Below are positions 7,889 to 15,859 of a stretch of 52,200 nt of DNA, one piece after another. Within the stretch, counting starts at the first letter, position 1; every line of letters starts with the position of its first letter. The DNA is taken from NCBI RefSeq assembly GCF_029335315.1, contig NZ_JARJLT010000106.1:1-52200 (forward strand), in the 5' to 3' direction. The notes beneath the pieces were generated by a model that ran no database searches, was not told the DNA's origin, and saw only the letters and a program-made list of their open reading frames with translations. The stretch is from Pseudomonas citronellolis. GTDB taxonomy: Bacteria > Pseudomonadota > Gammaproteobacteria > Pseudomonadales > Pseudomonadaceae. The translations under genes and the position numbers were made by a program.

Positions 7889-8848
7889 ATGACCGCTTCT
7901 CCCGTTCGCATCGGCGTCATCGGCACTGGCGCCATCGGTGGCTACTACGGCCTGATGCTGGCCCGCGCCGGCTTCGACGTGCACTTCCTGCTGCGCAGCG
8001 AGTACCCGGTGGTGTCGGCCAACGGCCTGCGCCTCAACAGCCAGGTGCACGGCGCGTTGTCGCTGGCGCCGGTGCAGGCCTATGGCGACGTCGCCGAAAT
8101 GCCGGCTTGCGACTGGCTGCTGGTGGGCGCCAAGACCACCGGCAACGCCGAGCTCGCGCCGCTGATCGCGCGGGCCGCGGCGCCCGGCGCCAAGGTCCTG
8201 CTGCTGCAGAACGGCCTGGCGGTGGAGGAGGGCTTGCGTCCCTTGCTGGCGGACTCGCTGCACCTGCTCGGCGGGCTCTGCTACATCTGCGTGCACCGCT
8301 CTGCGCCCGGCGTGATCGAGCACCAGGCCCTGGGCGCGGTGCACCTGGGCTACCACTCGGGTCCCGCAGGTGATACCGCGCAGGGCCAGGCCATCGCCGA
8401 AGCGGGCGCCGCGCTGTTCCGCGCCGCCGGCCTGGATTCCCAGGCGATGCCCGACCTGGAGCACGCACGCTGGCAGAAGCTGGTGTGGAACGTGCCCTAC
8501 AACGGTCTTTCGGTGCTGCTCGACAGCGGCACCCGCGCGCTGATGGCCAACGCCGACAGCCGCGCGCTGATCGCCGCGATCATGGACGAGGTGATGGCCG
8601 GCGCCGCCGCCTGCGGGCATGTGTTGCCGGCGGGCTACCCGGCGGCCATGCTGGACGCCACCGCGCGCATGCCCGACTACCTGCCGAGCATGTACCACGA
8701 TTTCCTCCAGCGGCGTCCGCTGGAGCTGGGCGCCATCTACGACGCGCCGCTCGCCGCGGCCGCGGCGGCCGGCCAGGCAATGCCGCGTACCGAGGCGCTG
8801 TGGCGTGCGTTACGCTTCATCGACGCGCGCCACACGCAAGCGCGCTGA
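7889..8848 (+). CDS. 2-dehydropantoate 2-reductase family protein (ApbA/PanE)
   Basis: A 319-residue NADPH-dependent reductase of the ketopantoate reductase family. The N-terminal dinucleotide fold has GTGAIGG at residues 12-18. The family segments LLVGAKTTGNAEL and LLLQNGLAVEE lie in the middle, followed by the helical C-terminal domain with the expected Lys (WQKLVWNVPYNGLSVLL). Such enzymes reduce 2-dehydropantoate to pantoate for CoA synthesis. Genomes often carry several paralogues, some with other substrates, so panE is not assigned. The start follows immediately after the stop of the thioredoxin-like gene, and the 5'-nucleotidase gene starts 17 bases after its own stop, suggesting one operon. 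Confidence 0.88.
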   Translation: MTASPVRIGVIGTGAIGGYYGLMLARAGFDVHFLLRSEYPVVSANGLRLNSQVHGALSLAPVQAYGDVAEMPACDWLLVGAKTTGNAELAPLIARAAAPGAKVLLLQNGLAVEEGLRPLLADSLHLLGGLCYICVHRSAPGVIEHQALGAVHLGYHSGPAGDTAQGQAIAEAGAALFRAAGLDSQAMPDLEHARWQKLVWNVPYNGLSVLLDSGTRALMANADSRALIAAIMDEVMAGAAACGHVLPAGYPAAMLDATARMPDYLPSMYHDFLQRRPLELGAIYDAPLAAAAAAGQAMPRTEALWRALRFIDARHTQAR

Positions 8849-8865
8849 ACCGCGGGGGGCGGAAC

Positions 8866-9777
8866 ATGAGCAAGGGACTGGGCGACAAACTGGTGGTGGC
8901 GATCTCCTCGCGGGCGTTGTTCGACCTGCGTGAAAGTCATCGCATCTACGAGGCCGAAGGCGTGGAAGCCTATCGCCAGTACCAGATCGGCCACGAGGAC
9001 GAAGTGCTGCCGCCGGGCGACGCCTTCGCCCTGGTGCAGAAGCTGCTGGGCCTCAACGAGGTGCTGGAGCGCCAGCTGGTGGAAGTGGTGCTGGTTTCGC
9101 GCAACAGCGCCGACACCGGGCTGCGCGTGTTCAACTCCATCCAGCGCCACGGCCTGGGCATTTCCCGCGCGGCCTTCGTCGGCGGGCGCAGCCCCTATCC
9201 CTACCTCAAGGCGTTCGGTTGCCACCTGTTCCTCTCCACCCACGTGGAGGACGTGCGCAGCGCGCTGGAGAACGGCTTCGCGGCCGCCACCATTCTCTCC
9301 GCCGGGGCGCGCCGCGAGGCCAGCGACGAGCTGCGCTTCGCCTTCGACGGCGACGCCGTGCTGTTCTCCGACGAAGCCGAGCGGGTATTCCAGCAGGGTG
9401 GCCTGGAGGCGTTCCAGACACGCGAACGCGAGTCCGCCCGCGACCCCCTGGGCGGCGGCCCGTTCAAGCCCTTCCTGGCCGCGCTGAACCGCGTCCAGCA
9501 GGCGTTCCCCCAGGAGGCCTGCCCGATCCGCACGGCGCTGGTCACCGCGCGCTCGGCGCCGGCCCACGAACGGGTGATCCGCACCCTGCGCGAGTGGGAC
9601 ATCCGCCTCGACGAGTCGCTGTTCCTCGGCGGCCTGGACAAGTCGGCGTTCCTCGAAGCCTTCAGCGCCGACGTATTCTTCGACGACCAGCCCGGGCACT
9701 GCGAGCGCGCCCGCGAGGTGGTCACCACCGGGCACGTGCCCCACGGCGTCAGCAACGAGCCGCAGACCGCCGGCTAG
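8866..9777 (+). CDS. 5'-nucleotidase
   Basis: A 303-residue protein of the cytosolic 5'-nucleotidase family (PF06189 type). It has the characteristic start LVVAISSRALFDLRESH, the middle segment LVEVVLVSRNSADTGLRVFNSI and the late FFDDQPGHCERA acidic motif of the HAD-like active site. It should dephosphorylate nucleoside 5'-monophosphates in the cytoplasm. The ATG at 8866 follows a G-rich stretch that includes a weak GGCGGA Shine-Dalgarno-like sequence. It is probably transcribed with the two genes before it. Confidence 0.88.
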   Translation: MSKGLGDKLVVAISSRALFDLRESHRIYEAEGVEAYRQYQIGHEDEVLPPGDAFALVQKLLGLNEVLERQLVEVVLVSRNSADTGLRVFNSIQRHGLGISRAAFVGGRSPYPYLKAFGCHLFLSTHVEDVRSALENGFAAATILSAGARREASDELRFAFDGDAVLFSDEAERVFQQGGLEAFQTRERESARDPLGGGPFKPFLAALNRVQQAFPQEACPIRTALVTARSAPAHERVIRTLREWDIRLDESLFLGGLDKSAFLEAFSADVFFDDQPGHCERAREVVTTGHVPHGVSNEPQTAG

Positions 9778-9841
9778 CGCGGCCCGCCAGGCTTGCTGCT
9801 ACGCTGCTGATAGGCCCGCCGACCAGGCAGTAGGAGGCCGC

Positions 9842-10330
9842 ATGATCCGATCGATTCTCTACGCCACCGACCTCGGTCTCTACGCCCCATATGTCCTCCA
9901 GCACGCACTCTCCATGGCTCGCGCCTACGGCGCCGAGATCCATGTGGTGCACGCCGTGGAGCCGCTCGGGCTGTTCGCCGACTCGGTACTGCAGACCTAC
10001 CTGGAGAGCGACACCCTCACCGAGCTGCGCGCCAGCGGCCTGAAGACGGTGATGGACAATATCGAGCGGCGGGTGATGGAAGGCTTCCGCGACGAGCTCG
10101 GCGAGCTGCACGAGGAGGCCGAGACGATCCGCTCGGTGCGCGTGCTGCAGGGCGACCCGCCGCAGGTGATCCTCGACGAGGCGCGGCGCCTGGGGGTGGA
10201 CCTGATCGTGGCCGGCAGCCATAGCCACGGCGAGGGCATGAACACCCCGCTGGGGCGAACCGCCGCGCGGGTGGTGCAACTGGCCGAGGTGCCGGTATAC
10301 CTGGTGCCCATGCTGCAACACCGTTCCTGA
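9842..10330 (+). CDS. Universal stress protein (UspA family)
   Basis: A 162-residue single-domain UspA protein. It starts with the usual strand ILYATDLG and ends with the nucleotide-binding motif GSHSHGEGMNTPLGRTAARVV (G-2x-G-9x-G-S/T type, here slightly altered), then LAEVPVYLVP. The motif suggests an ATP-binding member. A strong AGGAGG site lies before the ATG. The gene stands alone between the 5'-nucleotidase and cysB genes, and its role in a particular stress cannot be inferred. Confidence 0.9.
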   Translation: MIRSILYATDLGLYAPYVLQHALSMARAYGAEIHVVHAVEPLGLFADSVLQTYLESDTLTELRASGLKTVMDNIERRVMEGFRDELGELHEEAETIRSVRVLQGDPPQVILDEARRLGVDLIVAGSHSHGEGMNTPLGRTAARVVQLAEVPVYLVPMLQHRS

Positions 10331-10426
10331 GCGCGCCGCGCGACGAACGGCCGGAGGCTCTAGCCCGCGCCATGGGCAGCGGTCGAGGGTTTCGCGAGGG
10401 GCGCTTGAGGGGGCGCTGTAGGCAAG

Positions 10427-11499
<1,073 letters not shown>

Positions 11500-11514
11500 T
11501 TCCCCTGCGCAAAG

Positions 11515-11545
11515 GAAACGCCCGGCCTGTGCCGGGCGTTTTCGT
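11515..11545. terminator. Bidirectional intrinsic terminator
   Basis: An 8-bp stem CGCCCGGC / GCCGGGCG (11519-11526 and 11531-11538) with a CTGT loop is followed by TTTTCGTTT. It ends cysB and lies just past the stop of the convergent PAP2 gene. Confidence 0.85.
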
Positions 11546-11553
11546 TTCGCCGG

Positions 11554-12186
11554 TCAGTAGCGCAGCCAGCCGCGGCTGATCGCAGGCGCCAGCCAGCGTC
11601 GATACAGGCCTTCGGCCAGCGCGGTGAGGGCGTCGCCCAGGCGCTGCCAGAGCAGCCAGACCAGGCTGTTGCTCACCGCCGCCACGGCCAGGGCGCCGAG
11701 CATGTCCAGCGGGAAATGGATGCCCAGGTAGACCCGCGCATACCCCACCGCCAGGCCGCCCAGGCCGAGCAGCGCGCCGATCAGGTAGGCCTCGTCGAAC
11801 AGCAGGCTCAGGGCCACGCCGGCGAACAGGGTCAGGTGGTCGCTGGGGAAGGACGCGTTGGCGGCGTGCGCGGTCCAGGCGTGGCCCAGGCCGATGGCGA
11901 AGGGCCGTGGATGCGGCCACAGCAGGCCGATCGCCTGGCTCAGCAGCAGCGCCAGCAATGTCACCGCCAGCGCCCGCAGCAGGGCCCCGCGCAGGCGGCA
12001 GTCGCCCCAGCACCACAGGCCGAGCAGCGCCAGCGGCAACAGGAACAGCGGCACGCTGGCGATGAAGCGGGCGGCGTCGAGCAGCCAGGTCGGGGTATCG
12101 GGCACGGCGTTGATGGCGAGGAACAGCTCGCGGTTGAGGCTTTCCAGCAGGCTGAGGCCGGACGACGAGGGGAGGGTGTTTGACAT
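11554..12186 (-). CDS. PAP2 family phosphatase (probable undecaprenyl-diphosphatase type)
   Basis: A 210-residue integral membrane phosphatase with about five or six membrane helices. The three PAP2 regions are visible: WPHPRPF, NASFPSDH (the BcrC-type variant of PSGH), and ARVYLGIHFPLD, which carries the catalytic His and Asp. The SFPSDH form and the length resemble BcrC-type undecaprenyl-diphosphatases, which recycle the lipid carrier of cell-wall synthesis. Other lipid-phosphate phosphatases cannot be excluded. The conserved Lys seven residues before the first Arg-Pro pair of some PAP2 enzymes is not visible. Confidence 0.85.
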   Translation of the reverse strand: MSNTLPSSSGLSLLESLNRELFLAINAVPDTPTWLLDAARFIASVPLFLLPLALLGLWCWGDCRLRGALLRALAVTLLALLLSQAIGLLWPHPRPFAIGLGHAWTAHAANASFPSDHLTLFAGVALSLLFDEAYLIGALLGLGGLAVGYARVYLGIHFPLDMLGALAVAAVSNSLVWLLWQRLGDALTALAEGLYRRWLAPAISRGWLRY

Positions 12187-12287
12187 GATCGGTTTCGCTG
12201 GGCGCGCTGCGCAGGATGAGCGGAATCTAGGCGCCAGCGGATGAAGGCCGCATTAACCCGCCGTGAAAAAAGTGTCGCGGGCGTTTT

Positions 12288-12632
12288 TCAGAGGCGGTCG
12301 AGGTCGTTGCGCCGGGCCAGTTCGGCCAGCGCTTCCGGCGAGTCCTGCGGAGCCGGGCCGCGGCCTTCGAGGATTTCGTGGAGGAAACTCATGAAGACGG
12401 TGAAGACCTGCTCGTGGCCGTCGTCGTGGCGCACGATGAAGAAGGGCGCGCTGTCCACGCCGTATTGCGCGGCGACCATCCAGCCGGCGCCACCGGGATT
12501 GCGCTCGTCGGCGACCAGCACGCGGTCGATGCGCGGCAGGTAGCCGCCTTTCTCCAGGCGCTGCTGCACATCCTTGCACTTGCCGCAGTCCTCGCCGTCG
12601 GCGAGAACCTTCTTGACCATGGTGATGCGCAT
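12288..12632 (-). CDS. Thioredoxin-fold protein with CGKC motif
   Basis: A 114-residue protein starting MRITMVKKVLADGEDCGKC. The CxxC pair lies at residues 16-19 in a glutaredoxin/thioredoxin-like position, and a later segment (YGVDSAPFFIVRHDDG) contains the cis-proline expected of that fold. It lies 63 bases downstream of cysH on the same strand and is probably co-transcribed. APS reductases need thioredoxin or glutaredoxin for turnover, so a dedicated electron donor is a reasonable but untested guess. I do not recognise a named family. Confidence 0.7.
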   Translation of the reverse strand: MRITMVKKVLADGEDCGKCKDVQQRLEKGGYLPRIDRVLVADERNPGGAGWMVAAQYGVDSAPFFIVRHDDGHEQVFTVFMSFLHEILEGRGPAPQDSPEALAELARRNDLDRL

Positions 12633-12695
12633 CGATATCGCCTCCCTCTCCCTTGTGGCCTCGGGCGCCGGCGGGGAAGGCCGCCGGCGCGGGGC

Positions 12696-13430
12696 TCAGG
12701 CCTTGCTGATCAGGTTGCCGGCGTGCAGGCCGCATTCCTTCTGGGTGGCTTCCTCCCACCACCAGCGGCCTTCGCGCTCGTGCTGGTTGGGCAGCACCGG
12801 GCGGGTGCAGGGCTCGCAGCCGATGCTGATGAAGCCGCGCTCGTGCAGGCTGTTGTAGGGAATCTCCAGCATGCGGATGTAGGCCCAGACTTCCTCGCTG
12901 CTCATGCCGGCCAGCGGGTTGAACTTGTACAGCGGCTTTTCCGGGGTGGAGAAGGCGCCATCCAGCTCGACCACCGCCACCTGGCTGCGGGTGCCGGGGC
13001 TCTGGTCCTTGCGCTGGCCGGTGGCCCAGGCGCTGACGGTGGACAGCTTGCGCTTGAGCGGTTCGATCTTGCGGATGCCGCAGCATTCGCCGTGGCCGTC
13101 CTTGTAGAAGCTGAACAGGCCCTTTTCCTTGACGAACGGCTCCAGCAGGCGCGGGTCCGGGGTCATCACCTCGATGGCGATGCCGTAGTGCTCGCGCACC
13201 TGCTCGATGAAGAGGTAGGTCTCCGGGTGCAGGCGCCCGGTGTCCAGGCTGAACACCTTGACGTTCTTGTTGATCTTCCAGGCCATGTCCAGCAGCACCA
13301 CGTCTTCGGCGCCGCTGAAGGAAATCCACAGATCGTCGCCGAAATGCTCGAAGGCGAACTTGAGGATGTCCTGGGGGGACTTGCTGGCATAGGTCGCGGC
13401 GATTTCGGCGACGTCGAACGGCTGGCTCAT
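12696..13430 (-). CDS. cysH: Phosphoadenylyl/adenylyl-sulfate reductase CysH
   Basis: A 244-residue reductase of the assimilatory sulfate pathway that reduces activated sulfate to sulfite in the cytoplasm. The PP-loop motif [13 protein letters not shown] lies near residues 35-47. Cys116-Cys117 (HGECCGIRK) and Cys205/Cys208 (GCEPC) form the four-cysteine set that binds a [4Fe-4S] cluster. This marks the APS-reducing type rather than the cluster-free PAPS reductase of enteric bacteria. The catalytic Cys233 is in KECGLH near the C-terminus. It is expected to be controlled by CysB, encoded nearby. Confidence 0.95.
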   Translation of the reverse strand: MSQPFDVAEIAATYASKSPQDILKFAFEHFGDDLWISFSGAEDVVLLDMAWKINKNVKVFSLDTGRLHPETYLFIEQVREHYGIAIEVMTPDPRLLEPFVKEKGLFSFYKDGHGECCGIRKIEPLKRKLSTVSAWATGQRKDQSPGTRSQVAVVELDGAFSTPEKPLYKFNPLAGMSSEEVWAYIRMLEIPYNSLHERGFISIGCEPCTRPVLPNQHEREGRWWWEEATQKECGLHAGNLISKA

Positions 13431-13616
13431 CAGGCGGTTTCCACTTGTACTTGCGCGGTGCGCTATAAGACCGCCGATATTATCAAAGGCAGGGATATGC
13501 CCCTAAATAACCAACAGGAAGGTCGACTGCCTGCTTCGGGTATAAGCGCCGCGTTGCGCCGGCCCGAGGGAGCCGCTAGAGTGCCGCCTTCTGTCAAACC
13601 TGCGGGGAAAACGTTC

Positions 13617-14234
13617 GTGGAAATCGCCTGTCTCGACCTGGAAGGGGTTCTGGTTCCGGAAATCTGGATCGCCTTCGCTGAAAAAACCGGTATCGAAGCG
13701 CTGAAGGCGACTACCCGCGATATCCCCGACTACGACGTGCTGATGCAGCAGCGCCTGCGCATCCTCGACGAGCACGGCCTGAAGCTCGCCGATATCCAGG
13801 AAGTGATCGCCACCCTGAAGCCGCTGGACGGCGCGGTGGAGTTCGTCGACTGGCTGCGCGAGCGCTTCCAGGTGGTGATCCTCTCCGACACCTTCTACGA
13901 GTTCTCCCAGCCGCTGATGCGCCAGCTGGGCTTCCCGACCCTGCTGTGCCACAAGCTGATCACCGACGAGACCGATCGCGTGGTCGGCTACCAGCTGCGT
14001 CAGAAAGACCCCAAGCGCCAGTCGGTGATCGCCTTCAAGAGCCTGTACTACCGCGTGATCGCCGCCGGCGACTCGTACAACGACACCACCATGCTCAGCG
14101 AAGCCCACGCCGGCATCCTGTTCCATGCGCCGGAAAACGTGATCCGCGAGTTCCCGCAATTCCCGGCGGTGCACACCTACGAGGACCTGAAGAAGGAATT
14201 CCTCAAGGCGTCCAACCGCTCGCTCGGCCTGTAA
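13617..14234 (+). CDS. thrH: Phosphoserine phosphatase / homoserine phosphotransferase ThrH
   Basis: A 205-residue HAD-superfamily enzyme matching Pseudomonas ThrH, which dephosphorylates phosphoserine and can transfer the phosphate to homoserine in threonine synthesis. The first motif is CLDLEGV with the nucleophile Asp7, and motif III/IV is AAGDSYNDTTML. The start is the GTG at 13617, preceded by GGGGAA; the frame is open much farther upstream, but that sequence is not similar to the family. It is divergent from cysH, with 186 bases between them that must carry both promoters. A terminator follows. Confidence 0.95.
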   Translation: MEIACLDLEGVLVPEIWIAFAEKTGIEALKATTRDIPDYDVLMQQRLRILDEHGLKLADIQEVIATLKPLDGAVEFVDWLRERFQVVILSDTFYEFSQPLMRQLGFPTLLCHKLITDETDRVVGYQLRQKDPKRQSVIAFKSLYYRVIAAGDSYNDTTMLSEAHAGILFHAPENVIREFPQFPAVHTYEDLKKEFLKASNRSLGL

Positions 14235-14247
14235 CACCGGCTGCGCA

Positions 14248-14282
14248 CGCAAAAGGCCCGCATCTGCGGGCCTTTTTCTTTG
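14248..14282. terminator. Bidirectional intrinsic terminator
   Basis: The stem AAAGGCCCGCA / TGCGGGCCTTT (14252-14262 and 14265-14275) with a TC apex is followed by TTTTCTTT. It lies between the convergent thrH and pabB genes. Confidence 0.88.
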
Positions 14283-14333
14283 GTGTGTCCCAAGGGGCTG
14301 TAGAAACGCTCCAGGGCATCGCGCGGAATCGCC

Positions 14334-15686
14334 CTAGGGTTCGCCCAGGCGCTCCAGGGTGCGCAGCAGCACGTCGACCTTGGTCAGCGACTCTTCGTAC
14401 TCCGCTTCCCAGTCCGAGTCGGCGACGATGCCGCCACCGCCCCAGCAACTGGCCTGGCCGTCCTTCACCAGCAGGGTGCGGATGGTGATGGAGCTATCCA
14501 GCTCGCCGCGCACGTCCAGATAGAACAGGCTGCCGCAGTAGATGCCGCGGCGGGTCGGCTCCAGCTCATCGATGATCTGCATGGCGCGGATCTTCGGCGC
14601 GCCGGTGATGGAGCCGCCGGGGAAGCTGCCCAGCAGCAGGTCGAGGGCGTCCTTGCCGGGCGCCAGCTCGCCGGTCACGCTGCTGACCAGGTGGTGCACG
14701 TTGGGGTAGCTCTCCAGCGCGAACAGCTCCGGCACCCGCACCGTGCCGGGCTTGCAGCTGCGCCCGAGATCGTTGCGCAACAGGTCGACGATCATCAGGT
14801 TCTCGGCGCGGTCCTTGGGGCTGCCGAGCAGCGCCTCGGCGTTCGCGGCGTCCTCCGCCGGGGTGCGTCCGCGCGGGCGGGTGCCCTTGATCGGGCGGGT
14901 CTCCACCTGGCGGCGGTGCAGCTGGATGAAACGCTCCGGCGACAGGCTGAGGATGGCGCCATCGTCCAGCCCCAGGTAGCCGGCGAAGGGCGTCGGGCAG
15001 GCCTGGCGCAGGGCCAGGTAGGCCTGCCAGGGCGCGCCGCTGCAGGGCGCGCGGAAGCGCTGGGTGTAGTTCACCTGGTAGCAGTCGCCGGCGAGGATGT
15101 AGCCCTGCACGCGCTCCAGCGCCTGGCGGTACTGCTCGCGGCTCAGGTCGGGGCGAAAGTCGGTCAGCAGGCGGAAGGGCGGCGGCGCGGGCGCGGCGAC
15201 GTCCTCGTCGAACAGCGCGAGCAGACGCTCGCGCTCGGCCTCGGCGAGGGCGGGGTGGAACACCAGCTGGCTGCTGCGCGCCTGGTGATCGCTGACCAGC
15301 GCCCAGACATACAGCCCGACCCGCGCATCCGGCAGCTCGAGGTCGTCGCGGCTGTGGCTCGGCAACTGTTCGATGCGCCGGCCGAAGTCATAACTCAGAT
15401 AACCGATCATTCCGCCGACGAATGGCAGATCGGGTGCGTCGGCGTCGTCGGCATGGCCGAGGCCCTGCAACGCCGCGCGCAGGCGGGCGAAGAAATCCTT
15501 GGCCGATTCGTCGGCGGCCGGCGCCAGTTCTGCCAATGGCCAGGCGCTCAGAAGGTCATAGCGTCCACGGTTGGCGCCGGGCCTGCCGGCATCGAGGAGC
15601 ACCGCGCCGGGCGCCTGGCCGACGCGGGCGAACCACGCGGTCGGGTCTTCCCGGTAAGGAAGCGGATGTACGAGATAGCGGGACAT
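14334..15686 (-). CDS. pabB: Aminodeoxychorismate synthase component I (PabB)
   Basis: A 450-residue chorismate-utilising enzyme of the anthranilate synthase I family. It makes 4-amino-4-deoxychorismate for folate synthesis together with a glutaminase subunit encoded elsewhere. The N-terminal domain has FVGGMIGYLSYDFGRRIEQLP. The catalytic domain has ILAGDCYQVNYTQRF, the PIKGTRPRG signature, ENLMIVDLLRNDLGR and FPGGSITGAPKIRAM. The PIKGTRPRG segment contains the Lys typical of PabB, whereas TrpE has Ala there. Its length agrees with PabB (about 450) and not with TrpE (about 490-520). It is divergent from the first MalT-like regulator. Confidence 0.93.
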   Translation of the reverse strand: MSRYLVHPLPYREDPTAWFARVGQAPGAVLLDAGRPGANRGRYDLLSAWPLAELAPAADESAKDFFARLRAALQGLGHADDADAPDLPFVGGMIGYLSYDFGRRIEQLPSHSRDDLELPDARVGLYVWALVSDHQARSSQLVFHPALAEAERERLLALFDEDVAAPAPPPFRLLTDFRPDLSREQYRQALERVQGYILAGDCYQVNYTQRFRAPCSGAPWQAYLALRQACPTPFAGYLGLDDGAILSLSPERFIQLHRRQVETRPIKGTRPRGRTPAEDAANAEALLGSPKDRAENLMIVDLLRNDLGRSCKPGTVRVPELFALESYPNVHHLVSSVTGELAPGKDALDLLLGSFPGGSITGAPKIRAMQIIDELEPTRRGIYCGSLFYLDVRGELDSSITIRTLLVKDGQASCWGGGGIVADSDWEAEYEESLTKVDVLLRTLERLGEP

Positions 15687-15859
15687 GGGTGGGAACGGAA
15701 ACCCTGGGCTAGGCTGAGAGCGAGATTGAGAATGCTCTGAATGGGCGATCCTAGAGCCATTTCCTCAGTTTACGTAGGAAAAGCATTCTGATAAGAATTG
15801 GATTATCCCGCGGAAGCCATGCTCCGTACCACAACGATAATGAAACAGGGATAGAGGCC

